The translations under genes and the position numbers were made by a program. From positions 82,108,765 through 82,172,764 of the forward strand of contig CM067081.1 of assembly GCA_034008185.1 (NCBI GenBank): DNA of 64,000 nt, read 5' to 3'. This DNA is from Gorsachius magnificus. Its lineage: Eukaryota; Chordata; Aves; Pelecaniformes; Ardeidae. Each line of letters begins with the position of its first letter. Within the stretch, counting starts at the first letter, position 1. The notes below the pieces were generated by a model, which ran no database searches, was not told the origin of the DNA, and saw nothing but the letters and a program-made list of their open reading frames with translations. Below, piece after piece: positions 46,641 to 59,275 of the stretch.

Positions 46641-49189
46641 AAAACAAGCACGGGGGGACTCTCAGCAGAAGGGAGGAGAGCGCTCTGTGTCTGCAGCAAA
46701 CAGACAACTGGAGCCACCAATGTCCCTCAGCCGCGGCTGCAGCTGGACCATAGCATTCCTCTGGAGCTCATGCGTTACTTGGAGCCTTTTCTATTTATTT
46801 TCTTAACAAAGCTTTGTGGACTCAGTGCGGCAAGGGAGACTCAGACGTTCCCCTCCCTCAGTTTTAAAAAACCAGGCTAAATTTTACAAATAGATATAAG
46901 AAGTAAATCTCTGTTGCATCCTGCCAATCCCTTAAGGTCTGAGCTTCATGGCTTTTTTTAGCTGACTCATGATCTTTTCACGTTTTAACTGTCACATTTA
47001 TTTTCAGTTGAATATTATTAAATGAGCAATACCATTATGGCAAAATTGGTATTATTGTAATTTAATATGAGACATACACAAAGGAAAAGGAATTAAGTGA
47101 AACAACATTCTTTTGATTTAAATTCAGAAGTTAAATCCAAATACCTAAGTGAACTTGACAGTGTCTGTCGTTTCATCTGCAAGTAAATTCTTACTTCTTC
47201 CCTGCAGCACTGGAAAATAAAGGCGCTGCCAATATGTGGATAAGCACTGTGCACTACACAAACCAGCCGTATGTTAATGCCTCATGCTGTAATGGAAAAT
47301 GGCGATTTAAGAGCTGAAAAGCAATAATGGAGAGGAGGAAAACTTGCAGCTACCATTTCTAGCATAGTTGGTGGGAATTTTTTTCCAAGTGAGGTCAGGG
47401 AAACAGATTGGAGAACTACATTTATGAGGCTCCTCCTACTCAAGCACAATAGGAACAAGGCCATCGTTCTTGCTGCGGTTAATATAAACTCTGTTCACAC
47501 TTAGGTGGCCGTTGTGCCCATGCCACTGAGGGTGGCATTTGTCTTAGTGGACTACAAAAAAAACCCAAGCAAGTTTCTCACTTAATGAGAAAGCCCGGAA
47601 TAGCTATGGTATCCATACGGTAAGTTAGACAAACAGTATATGCTGCTCTGCTCTTCTCAAATGCTGCTGCCACCAAGACCCTGTGCAGCCTCACGCTGGG
47701 CTTAGCCCATCCTGGGGTGGGCTGCCACCGGAGGAGTGGTCCTGCATCCCTCTGCTTGCCTCATGTCCATCCATGTGCTCCCAGTTGAGCGGCTGTGTGG
47801 TAAGGCTGCTACTCTGAAGGAAAATTAATGGTCTTCCGGTGGATTAATTTTCTGTCAGATCAGACCCGGCGGTCGCTCAACTGCTACGCCTGGTGCAGGG
47901 GAAGCGGGAGGAATGGATGATTACAGGTTGCCTTTCAAAAGTGGCCTGCAATTAAACTGGAGGAATTAAAATTTCTGCAACTGTACATTCATTCTCCTAA
48001 AACCCTGCATAATCAGGGCTTATTACTCCTCAAAGAGGTAACATTACCTGTTGTTTTCCCCTTCAACAACAGGACAGGCTGTGTCAGCTTTAGGAAGTAT
48101 TTTTTTTGTGCCATCCGTAACTCCACTGTGGAATTCCCTATCACAACTGTGAGAGCCAGGAGTGAAAATGGGTTTGAAAACCAAAGAGGCACATTCCCAG
48201 CCATCAGTGGCTATTAAACAAAATTGCTCAGAATATTGGCTAGTTCAAGAACACCCTAAATCACTAACCATCAGGAATGGGAAAACATACCTTATACTTA
48301 CTTCTTAATTTTTCTACTCTTTTCTACACTTCCGTGAATCGTCATTCCTGCCTACCCTAGAAAACAGCATTACGGTGTTAGGGATCCTCTTCACCTCAGC
48401 CAGTATGCCAGTTCTTATACTGATGTACCTACATCTCACGGGAGTTTGGCACCTCACCCGTAACCCATGAGTCCCTCAGAGGAAAGCGTGGTGTTACCAC
48501 TAGCGTTCTTGCCATGCCGCTAGCAAAGGTCTACAAATGCTGAACTCCTCTATAAAGAGTTACTCACAAAATAAAGCCTGAAAAGGGGAGGGAAAAAGAG
48601 ATCCATGAAGCTGAACATCTTTAAAAAGAAGTATAGGGCAGGAAAAATACAGTGGCTGCAAAGACAGTTGCTTTTGGACCAAGGAGAAAAAATGAGATCA
48701 GTAAAGATGACATTTTTTACTCAAACAATAAATAGGAATAAACATTAAAAAGAAATATTAATTTTTAAATGAATGCATTTTAAATTTGAGATTTGATTTA
48801 AACTTCACCTGATCTATCAGCTTACGCTTCTGCATGAAGATTCAGGCTTAGATGGATCGAGCTGCTCTGCGGAAGAGGCCTTTAGGCCTCGCTAAGCTGG
48901 AGGGGATGTAGTCACAGGCTTCAGTACCGGGGTCACCCGAGCCCCATTCCACGGGACATTATCCCGCCTTTCACACTAGCAACCAGGCTGCCATAAAAAC
49001 AGATCCGCAAATGAAAGCAGGTGCTCAAGAGTCCTCTTCAGGAAGGATGCTTTCCTGAACTTGGGGTCTAAGGATTGCTGCGGACTTGACTCAGAAATAC
49101 CTGCGTTAATACAAGAACACGAAACAGGGTCCTCTGACATACAGACCCCCATTAGGAAAGCAAGACCTTCTGCAGGATGGCTCTTCTGA
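46641..49189. other. Intergenic-looking, no supported gene
   Basis: AT-rich to mixed sequence. No repeat or coding signal that I can support. Confidence 0.5.
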
Positions 49190-49870
49190 CTTTCATTTGA
49201 ATTTATCAGCGACAGGGAGAAGTAAAGCCGGGCGGATCACTGTTTGACAGACACTCCCACCCATCAGAAACTTCACCCGCTGCCTGCGATTCCCTCCTGA
49301 GCCCCGAATCCCACCTGAACCCCAAGCACAGCCGGGCACCCTCCCACCTCCCCGAGTCATGGCCACAAGGCAGGCGGCCCCTGCCCCTTCCCTGGAGCAA
49401 GCTCCCTGCCAGGGAACGGCAGCAACCACAGTGGGGAAATGAGGAGCAGCAAAGCTTTCGCAAGAGCGTTACAGAGCCGGTCACAGAAGATGCGAGTGGG
49501 GCAGGAGGAAAAGAAAGGATAGAGTCTGCAGGCAGCTTTGGGACCCACAGCCCGCGGGGCACCCTTACCCACCGGGAAGGAGAAAGGCAGTCCTATATTT
49601 AGCAAAAAAGGCAGATAGGCTCTCTTGAGAAATGCTCGCTGCTTTGAAAGGTTAACACAAAGCAACAGCCTCGTCCGTGCCCTTCCGCGGAGGCCACCGG
49701 CGGTCCCCGCATTCCCCTGCTGTCACCACCCTCTCCGCTCCCTCGCCTGCCAAGTGCTGGGGCTTGTCGCAGGAGCCTCCGCTCCCCCTCCCGGAGAGCC
49801 CCGCTCGTTTGCTGCGGCTCTGACATGCAACACCCATGCACGCCTTGGCTGCTGCCATTTATGAGCACGG
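49190..49870. other. GC-rich patch without a gene call
   Basis: GC-rich stretch with several overlapping open frames on both strands (for example 49,206-49,562 and 49,599-49,868 on the minus strand). The overlap in different frames is what high GC produces by chance. CpG density is moderate, well below the island at 33 kb. It could be an orphan island or regulatory element. Confidence 0.35.
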
Positions 49871-52800
49871 ACTAGGAAGGAAGCCTAATTGTTTGGTAAT
49901 TTTATAATTGACCACTAAATTTAGATTATTCAGGCTCATTCTCCAGCAGCAAAAGGGCACTTCTTTAACCCATCACACTGCAGAGTTTGCAAGTCAGATC
50001 ATTGTGCAGCCTGCTGGACACATGGACCTGAACCCAAGCCTGCCTGTTTTCTCTTTAAAGATATTTTTGCTCCACCTAAACGCTAAGGATTCAGAAAAGC
50101 TGTACAACGCGCGCCACAGCTTTACTCCTTGTTTTCCCCTAGCGCATTTTCCTTCACCCTTCCCAGGACCTCATGGCAGTGAGGCAAAGGGAAGGCAGAA
50201 AACTGCAGAAGTTTCCCTTTTCTGCAGGGGAAACAGTTTCTAAGAGCTGTAGGGGATGGAGATTGCTCTCCCTCCACACATTTCAGAGCCGCAAGGAAGA
50301 AAGGCGCTTTCCGGAGGAGAACAGAGCCACTCCACAGGGCCAAGGGCTCCTGGTTGTTCCCTTCCCTCTTGCTGCCATGGCTGGGGAGGCTTTAACCTTG
50401 CTGTTTGGCCCCGGGTGTCCCCGCGGCGGGGGATGACTGAAGCTCAGAGGGTGAGGTGTTGTGCCCCCTGGGATGCCCCATCTCCTGACGGACCTGTGCG
50501 GCTGTGATCTCCACCTCACCAAGGCTTAGCACCGACACACAGCCGCATCTCGCTCGGCCTAGCAGAGCAAGGCAGGGAGCTGGCTGGAAAAACCTTTACC
50601 TTCCCACAAAATTTTACTTCTGTTCTTGCCCCTACTGTAGATTATCACTAGAAAATCCCAACATTTAGTAATTTGGTTTTAATTTAAGGGAATCTCCTGA
50701 TGGAGGTTCCTGAAGGTGGTTTTTTTAGTATGGCAAGCATTTTTGAGATAATGCTGCGTTTCAGTGAAGCCCAGTTTTTCCATAGAAAATAAAATTCCTT
50801 AGACCCACTCTGAGAACTAAGCTCGTTTTGAGCACACCAAACTCCATGGGTGATGCAAATCCTTTTTTTTTTCTTCACCAGTCTTACATATTTTCCCTAG
50901 CACATAGTTTGAGTCACCCTTTTTCTGTCAGCTTTTTTCTTTGGTCACCTGCAGTAATTATTTTCTTTCTGTTACTACTTTTAAAAATACCAACATTATG
51001 TTTTAAAATAATTTTAAAGTATTCCTGGCCCTCCTCTTACACTGTGTATTTCCAACTCCACCTGCCTTCTCATGAAAGCCGGCCTTAAGCCTAAAGTCAT
51101 TTTTCCTAACTTTTTGGGCTATCCCTGTCCTTGGTTCACCAATGAGGCTTTTTATTTGTTCTCTGTTCTTCCCCGGAGCATTCCCGGTGTTGCCTATGTT
51201 GTTCAGAGAGAAACGATCACTCTGAGGACTTAAAAGGAAGGCAAAGGATAAATATAACTCAGAACCATTACCCTGACCTGTAATAATCCAAATACACGTC
51301 CAGGGCACACACACAGACACGCACACACAGAGAAACCCCCACTATATATGACTTGAAACTAAACCATACAAATTACTTTAACACACGTTATCTGTAAACT
51401 GTGTTTCATGAGTCTGCAAGCTTTATGTAAAAGTCTGAGGAGAATATAAAACTAAGCCCCTATAGGGAAGAACCGGAGGTAATCCTGGATCAGATGTGGC
51501 AGAAACATTAGGAACCTTGCCCAGAACAGTCTTTGCCCTTTTGCAAATTACACTGTGGTGTGTTTAATTTGTTATCGCTTAATGCCCAGATCCTCTTCCC
51601 CACTGTTACTATGCAAACTTTTTTCTCTGGGATTTGATTGATAAAAGTTTGGCTTAGGATTTTTTTCCCTCTCATTGACATAACTTAATGACGTTGAATT
51701 TCCACTTTGCTAAGACTCTCCACGTCCTTTGGCAAGTTTCAGTGCTTCAGAACTGTGACCTTCCACAAATTGCAATAAGCATCTAGTTTAAAATTCCAGA
51801 TCATTCATGAAAGCAAAATACAAACAAAATTAAATACAGATTTACCCTTGACACAAAGGTATTTCCATAAATGTCTTCATTAATTCCTAAACCCACTTTC
51901 AGTTTGATATCAAACATACAAGCTTTGCAAAGTTTGCTCCATTTTCTGAAGATCCATGTTCCCCGCAGTGTATCAACCTGTTACCACCTGAGCATTTACA
52001 GAATAATCTCTTTATTTGCTTTTCACTATGCCAGATACTGAAGTGAGACAAACTGGCCAGCAGCAACCTGGGTTGTTTACTTAACCATTTATGAGAAGGG
52101 GATCTCAGCAGAAATACACGACGGTATTGCCTCTTATCATATCATCTGAATGGCTCTGCTTCTTCCCTTCAGGATGCTCCAGTCCAAATCTCCAGGTCTA
52201 GCTTATTCTGAAGTGGTTTGCTTATCTGGAGACTCAGGAGTTTGTTATTATGAGTAATGAACAATACCCTGCTTTTCCTCACTACAGCCCTGTGCAAACA
52301 TTGGCTCGGTGTGAGCTCCGGGGGCCGGGAGCAGGGAATGGTTCCAGCTGGGTGCCTCTCAGCACCAGCACTGGTTTCCTGCTTGTCCCACCAAGCCCCA
52401 GGTCATCCTCTGGGGAGCGTGGACCAGCACCCCAGCCCCACTAGCCTGTTCTGAGCGACCGTGCAACGGGAGGAGGGTTCTTGGCTGAACCTAAAGCTGT
52501 TTTCAGGTCACGTTTGGCCACTTAGTAATCATTCTGCTATGCGTACCCCATTGTAAAATGCGTTCAGCAATTCATAAGCCTAGTGGGCCAGGGGCAATAC
52601 CAGAGTTAAGGACTTCTTGATGCCCAAGAACTGGTTCCCAGCTGTATCAAAGGCAAACCCCACTTCTACACCAGTTTATACCACCCTAAGCGCAGTGCCA
52701 GGGGCAGGAACTCGTTCATCCAGCGCGGCTGCCAAACCACTCGTGCTGTGGAACCGCAGTCCAAAACATACAACGTTTAATCACAAAACTTGCTTAGGCA

Positions 52801-54450
52801 GCTGCTGAAAAGGCGAGACAAGTTGCTTACACATGCATAGTCCTGAATGACCTGTCTTATGCGGACTTCAAGATGCTTCACAAATATCATCTAAAACCAA
52901 ATATTATTTAAACCATCTAAAAAGAAACCACATCTCTGAAGAGTCAGAGCTCCAGTTCACATGCACTAAGGCGATGAAGCGGGTACTGACATCCACCACC
53001 CATTTGCTGCTCAGACGCAGGGTGCAGCGCCTGCAGCAAGGAAAGTTGAACAACATCTGAGCCAGCTTCTGGACCCCCCCCAGTTCCTGCCCCAGACTTC
53101 AAAGTAAATTGAAATTGCACCACCATACGCTCCCAGGCAGGGCATTATGGTAACTAACTCACTCCTGTTTCAGTTCACCAAATGCAGGTAGAAACACAAC
53201 TCCGTCGGGAGCAGGGGATTTCTGAATGCACATTCATTTTAGGACAGCAGTGTTGTAGTCTCTGAAGGGAACACAGTTTTGAAGCTGAGAGCGCAAGACA
53301 TCGCTTCTGATCACCTGGAAGCCCCGATCCTGAATCACAGCTCTCCTGTGGGCGACGCAGAACTGCCAACAGCTCACTCCCCTGCTTGCGCGCGTTTCTT
53401 TTTCTGCGCTTATCACTGTACTTCTACTGCTTTTCCCTTACGTTTTAACAAAAATCATGACCTTATTTAGCATTTTTCTACTGTATTCTTCTAGTTACTA
53501 TGATGTTTTTAAAGTTTCGTTTGACTCTTTTTTTTTTCTTCCCCAAAATATTGTTATAGCCTGGAGAAAGGGTCTGATGTCAAGATGGGCCTAGCTTTGA
53601 ACCCAGGGTGGAGAAACTTTTGATACGCTTCCAGACCATTTAGTTCTCTGGTCAGGTCTCTCGAGTAGCCGAAAAAAACAACTTTCCCAGGCCCCGCATG
53701 CCTGTGAGATGTAGGAGAGTAAAGCACCCAGTCTTTCCGAGAGGTAAGGTGCTGATTACACAACTTTCAGCACATCCTGAAAGCTGATTCCAAAAACTAA
53801 TATTGCTTTTGGCGACACGTAGAGTTCTTCACATAGCCTTTTGAGGAGAAAGCAAGCACAGGAAAGTGAGGGGGTTTAATATAACTTGCAAAGAAGAGAA
53901 GCGTGGACTTGAGAAATGAGACCAAACAACCCAAGATCCAGCTCAACTTTAGCCAAACCTCGGCCACATCAGTCACGACATTTTGTTTCTCTCCTCTCCA
54001 TTCAATGTGGTTATGCATCAAAGGTCGCTCCGCAAAACTGTATTAAACTGAAATTTTTACCATTTACCATCCATTAGCTAGTTCCCATGGAGAAGCATGG
54101 ATGTGCTGCAGAACTGCAGTATAACTTGCTGTACTTGGAGACAAAAAATTACTCAGATGCAAAATGCTCAGAAGTGTCCAAACTGCTCCTCAGACAAAAC
54201 TTCTTGCCAAACTGATGCTGTGGATGGTTGTAGGCACATACAGGAGGCAGGCAGCCAGCCTGTCTTTCTGCATGGTGAATAACTGAAACTCTAATTAGTA
54301 TAGCTGATCAAAAATGACCAAAACTTCAGTGCAAGTCTTAGAACAGTTCTGTTGTTAAAATAAAAGTTGTTGGTTAGACACCAAAGCATGCTGAACAAAC
54401 AAAACCTTTCTATTACAAAAGCAATTAATTTCTGTGTATATCTATATCTC
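49871..54450. other. Intergenic-looking, no supported gene
   Basis: Mixed sequence with a CA-rich microsatellite at about 51,307-51,330. No exon or named repeat recognised. A balanced-composition stretch at 53,554-53,763 is open on the minus strand but unrecognised. Confidence 0.45.
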
Positions 54451-54470
54451 TGCATATATATATATATGCA
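54451..54470. repeat. AT-rich perfect palindrome
   Basis: TGCATATATATATATATGCA is a perfect 20-base palindrome built on a (TA)n core. It can extrude as a cruciform. Confidence 0.9.
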
Positions 54471-54891
54471 AAGGAGACAGGGCATTGCAAATTTCCCGTC
54501 TAAGGTGGAAGCAAAATTTTCTTTACTGGCAATTCTTTCCCTGCCAGACTGCCTTTGGAAATCACTCTGGCTTTCCTTAAAATATAACACAGTAAAAGGA
54601 CCTTTCTCTTCACACTTTTCATATTCAGGCTAGCCCAAAACAATTTACCAAGCAGGCCGACACAGCAGCGGACGTATACCAAGACACAGCCTCCTGATCT
54701 CTGATTTTGTTTAATTTAAGAGGGACCTCAAACCCAGAGCGGGTGGGCGATGTCTGGCTGGCTGCTGGTCCCCCCAAAGCCAGTGCCTGTGCGTGGTGCT
54801 CCCCTGCAGCCTGCTCCCACCTCTCCCCGGTCCTCTCCAGGGAGCTCACCCCTCTCACCGCCACCTGCTCCCCTCTTGCAATGGAGACTCA
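54471..54891. other. Nothing recognised
   Basis: Sequence between the TA palindrome and a CR1 copy, GC-richer toward the CR1. Confidence 0.45.
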
Positions 54892-55373
54892 CAGAATCAT
54901 AGAATCACAGAATCCTTTAGGTTGGAAAAGACCTTTAAAATCATCAAGTCCAACCGTTAACCTAGCACTGCCAAGTCCGCCACTAAACCATGTCCCTAAG
55001 CACCTCATCTACCAGTCTTTTAAATATCTCCAGGGATGGGGACTCAACCGTTTCCCTGGGCAGCCCATTCCAATGCTCAACAACCCCTTCCGTGAAAAAA
55101 TTTTTCCTAACCTCCAATCTAAATCTCACCTGGAACAACTTGAGGCCATTTCCTCTTGGTCCTATCACTTTTTACTTGGGAATAAAGACCAACCCCCACC
55201 TCACTACACCCTCCTGTCAGGCAGGTGTAGAGGGCGATAAGGTCTCCCCTCAGCCTCCTCTTCTCCAGGCTAAACAACCCCAGTTCCCTCAGCCGCTCCT
55301 CATCAGACTTGTGCTCCAGACCCCTCACCAGCTTTGTTGCTCTCCTCTGGACATGTTCCAGCAATGCAACATC
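54892..55373 (-). mobile_element. CR1 LINE 3' end, subfamily B, with fold-back 5' end
   Basis: A minus-strand CR1 fragment with the subfamily B tail ending in ATTCTGTGATTCTATG units at 54,892-54,914. It covers about the last 125 codons of ORF2. There is a frameshift around the SDRT..GNGLKL region (near 55,150-55,170), where the sequence reads GGTCCTATCACT instead of the usual form. At the truncated 5' end the element runs straight into an inverted copy of its own end (55,374-55,412). Confidence 0.95.
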
Positions 55374-55412
55374 TTGCTGGAACATGTCCAGAGGAGAGCA
55401 ACGAAGCTGGTG
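55326..55412. repeat. 39-bp near-perfect inverted repeat at a CR1 5' end
   Basis: The left arm 55,326-55,364 and right arm 55,374-55,412 are reverse complements with a single mismatch, separated by nine bases (TGCAACATC). Both arms are the same part of CR1 ORF2 (the VQRRATKL region). Weaker similarity may continue beyond the right arm. This looks like a snap-back event during insertion. Confidence 0.9.
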
Positions 55413-57964
55413 AAGGACTGTGAAGCAGGATCATGTCACCAATGCTGCCTGGAAGCCAGAGAGACCTGAGAATGCATGGAGCCACCAGCCTCCCCAAACT
55501 CCTTGCACCGGTGCTATTCCCAGAGCAGGGCGATTCCTTTTGCATTGCTGTGGTTATCAGAGTCATAGGCATGAGCAGAGACCTCTCTCTGCCAGGTGCT
55601 GCACAAACAGCATAAATTCATAGTTTACTGAAAAAGCAACCAGAACCTGAAATGGACACTCCCTTCCTCCAAAGCAAAGGAAGGGAAAATAAATAAGTGA
55701 GATAGATAAATAGAAGTCAGCAGAGGGATTAGTGTCTAGCCTAGAAAGTATTTCAAAAAAAGGGTGAGCCTCTAAAAATGATAGCTTGAGAGAGAAGCAC
55801 AGTTGCCAGGAATCGGAGATTGTATTCCCATCAGGTTTAAGATGTTTTAACAAAATGCAATGAATTCCTTCTGCCCTGAAAGAACATTTAAGCATTGCTT
55901 TAAACAGTGGGAATTTTTCTCAACCTTCAGCTTGTACCTGTTTTCACCCTTGGCTTTGGAGAAACAGGCTCTACACTTGGAGGAAAAAAAAGAAACAGGC
56001 TCAAAAACAAAAAATAAAGCCACCAGTTTCATTTCCAAGATGAAAGGGGATTTGTGATTGCAAGTAGGTCCTCTGGTTCAGGACTAAGCCTTTGCAGCTA
56101 GAGACCACACAGTATTTTCCCTGATGGAGTATCTGGTGGAACACAGAGGTGGACATCATCGAAGGCAGCCCATTGGCAACACGCTACTGGGAACTTTTAA
56201 TTACCCTACTGTTTTCCTGCATGTTCATCTCTATTGGGTATTTCAGCTAATATGGAGGAGGACAGAGACCACATTCTTACGCTAAGCCTGTGAGGAAGAC
56301 AGTAAGCACAGGTGAGGCCAGACAGAAGTCTGGCTCTTGCCCAGGAAGATTCACCAGGTGGTTTCTCAAGTCTGCATTTCTCCAACAGCTAGACACCCAG
56401 GAAAGTAAGGAATACCATGGACTTCTCTTCTGATACCTGTTACTTTCAAGCTGAAGAAAGATGATGTTGAAAAATGGGTTTTCAGAAATGCAACAGAGTA
56501 AATTCAAGGAGAAGGACAAAATCGTGATACGTAGTGAACAGCCATCTATCAGCAGTAGAAAAAGATTACGAAGTTTATTCAACCTGGTTTTGCTGCATAC
56601 TTTGGAATCTGAGCCATAGATTGGCTGGGATAGGTTTTTTTCCAGGCCTTTTTCTGAGCGTGTTGCTCCTGAGATGGCATCCCTTAACAGCCCAAGCCAC
56701 TCATCCAGAGGCCAATTCCAGCAGCAATGCCTTCAGAAGCATAGGAGTCTGGAAAACATATTTGCTTATAATGATTCCACATGCTTGTCTGGGACATTGA
56801 GGAGCTGGGGAATTCCTGTGCCTCTGATGTCCACATCACATGGTCAGACAGAATGGGTCTGTTCTGGAAGTACCGTCCCAAAGCCAGTGCAGGTGGGAGA
56901 AGCACCTGCCTCATAGGAAGCACAAGCACTGCTGACTTTGATGTTTCTATCGCTTAGATTTTTCCAGAAATCTCTCCCAAAACAAGCCCTTTTATTTCCT
57001 TTCCTTATGTAAAATGGGGCTTGGTGCTGACAAATCAAATATAAACCAAAGGGTTTGATTTGTTTGATGTTTTCTTTTTGCCCAAGTAGCATCAGACAGA
57101 AACTACCTGTTTTATCCCTGAAGGAAAGCAAGTTCCAGAAAAGTTACACAGCACAAACTTAAGAAAAACATTACCTTATCATGCAACTGATGGCAGTTTC
57201 TTATCGCATTAGGTATTCAAGCTGTTCCAAACTGATTCTTACAGTATCACTTGTAAACCGTATTAATCATCATTTTAGAATACATTTATCTACGGATAGC
57301 AACCAATTGATTATTCAACAGTTCAGTAAGCCAAAAAACCCCCCATTTTTCCCAAGAGATACATACTTGGTGTCCAAAATACGTCATTGAAATACACATC
57401 CACGCATTAAAAAATATGTTCAATAAAAAGTACTTTCCCAAGCCAGTAACTCCTAGGACCTAAAGCATGTATTTTTTAAGGATGGATTTGCTAATATAAG
57501 CATTTCCATTGTCGATGTGTTTTTAGTTTTACTCACTGGCACTGTAGTTTGCACGAGAATCCATAAATCTTGCATCCCGTATTTCTTATATCCCAAAAAT
57601 TCAGTATTGTACTCTTGAGGCTCAACATGGTAAGTACATCAGGGATGTGCTCAGCCACACAGAGCACGTATTTTAATCTGCTGCCTATTTGCAGATGCTG
57701 TTTTGCACCTGTGGTCATAAGGCAGTGCCACTAAAAGCCTTCAGAAGCTTTCTGCCCGCACAATTAGATGGGTATCTAGACTGCATCAAAACAGGTGAAA
57801 AAGAGAGGTTCTCAGGGATGCAAACTAACTCCTCATTTGCATCATGTGTATGGACTGTGCTTATGTATTGGCCTGTCAGTAGCATTCAGGTGACCTTCAG
57901 CATCAGCTGGATGCCAGCTGATGAGGTGGTGCTTGTGAGATCCAATTAATCCTGCCCCATATTT
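55413..57964. other. Intergenic-looking, no supported gene
   Basis: No supported coding sequence. Minus-strand sequence at about 55,555-55,620 (GTGCAGCACCTGGCAGAG) faintly resembles the 3' ends of old amniote interspersed repeats, but it is too short to call. Confidence 0.4.
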
Positions 57965-58787
57965 TCATAGAATCATAGAATTGTTTAGGTTGGAAAAGAC
58001 CTTTAAAATCATCAACTACAACCGTTAACCTAGCACTGCCAAGTCCACCACTTAACCATGTCCCTAAGCACCTCATCTCCACAGTCTTTTAAATACCTCC
58101 AGGGATGGGGACTCAGCCACTTCCCTGGGCAGACCATACCAATGCTCGACAACCCTTTCCTTGAAGAAATTTTTCCTAACATCCAATCTAAACCTTACCT
58201 GGTGCAACTTGAGGCCATTTCATCTTGGTCCTATCGCCCATTACCTGGCAGAAGAAACCAACCCCCTCCTCGCTACACCCTCCTTTCAGGGGGATGTAGA
58301 GGGTGATAAGGTCTCCCCTCAGCCTCCTCTTCTCCAGGCTAAAAAACTTCAGTTCCCTCAGCCGCTCCTCATCAGACTTTTGCTCCAAACCCCTCATCAG
58401 CTTCGTTGCTCTCCGCTGGACATGTTCCAGCACCTCAGTGTCCTTCTTATAGGGAGGGGCCCAAAACTGAAAACAGCATTTGAGGTGCAGCCACACCAGT
58501 GCTGAGTATAGGGGCACGATCACTTCCCTGCTCCTGCTGGCCACACTATCTCTGATACAAGCCAGGATGCCATTGGCCTTCTTGGCCACCTGGGCACACT
58601 GCTGGCTCATATTCAGCCAGCTGTCAACCAACACTCCCAGGTCCTTTTCTGCCATGCAGCTCTCCAGCCACTCTTCCCCAGACCTGTAGCATTGCATGGG
58701 GTTGTTGTGACTCAAGTACAGGACCCAGCACTTGGCCTTGTTGAACCTCATACAGTTGGCCTTGGCCCATCATCCAGCCTGTCCATG
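57965..58787 (-). mobile_element. CR1 LINE, subfamily B, interrupted by another CR1 (3' part)
   Basis: A minus-strand CR1 copy with the subfamily B tail at 57,965-58,060. ORF2 C-terminus landmarks are present ([59 protein letters not shown]). About 187 codons are open before a frame break near the position equivalent to RTRGNGLKL, where bases are missing. Its 5' part stops at 58,787 in CCTGTCCATGTC and resumes at about 59,276 on the far side of a palindromic CR1 insertion. Confidence 0.93.
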
Positions 58788-58994
58788 TCATAGAATCATA
58801 GAATGTTTTGGGTTGGAAGGGACCCCTAGAGGCCACCTAGTCCAACCCCCCTGCAGTGAGCAGGGACACTGCCAACTAGATCAGGTTGCTCAGAGCCCCG
58901 TCCAACCTGGCCTCGAATGTTCGCCAGGGATGGGGCCTCCACCACCTCTCTGGGCAACCCATTCCAGTGTTTCACCACCCTCATTGTAAAGAAT
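58788..58994 (-). mobile_element. CR1 3' end, left arm of palindrome, subfamily A
   Basis: 207 bases of a minus-strand CR1 3' end with the subfamily A tail. It starts with the ATTCTATG repeats at 58,788 and stops abruptly at AAAGAAT. It encodes only the last ~45 ORF2 codons, with a frame break near the SL..NI position. It is inserted in the subfamily B element and is followed within a few bases by an inverted partner. Confidence 0.93.
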
Positions 58995-59000
58995 GGACCC

Positions 59001-59271
59001 CAGGACAAGGGGTAATGGTTTTAAACTAAAACAGGGTAGGTTTAGACTGGATATAAGGAGGAAATTCTTTACAATGAGGGTGGTAAAACACTGGAACAGG
59101 TTGCCCAGAGAGGTAGTGGAGGCCCCATCCCTGGAAACATTCGAGGCCAGGTTGGACGGGGCTCTGAGCAACCTGATCCAGTTAAAGATGTCCCTGCTCA
59201 CTGCAGGGGGGGTGGGCTAGATGGCCTCTAAAGGTCCCTTCCAACCCAAAACATTCTATGATTCTATATCT
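59001..59271 (+). mobile_element. CR1 3' end, right arm of palindrome, subfamily A
   Basis: A plus-strand CR1 3' end that starts at AGGACAAGGGG. It carries about 62 ORF2 codons ([23 protein letters not shown] and onward to [20 protein letters not shown]). The expected stop is changed, so the frame runs on into the tail. It ends in one and a half ATTCTATG units. Positions 59,065-59,271 pair with 58,788-58,994. Confidence 0.93.
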
Positions 59272-59275
59272 AGTC

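Noticed and set aside
54707..55240. 177-codon plus-strand open frame
   Set aside because: Its second half is antisense CR1, and its first half is unrecognised GC-rich sequence.
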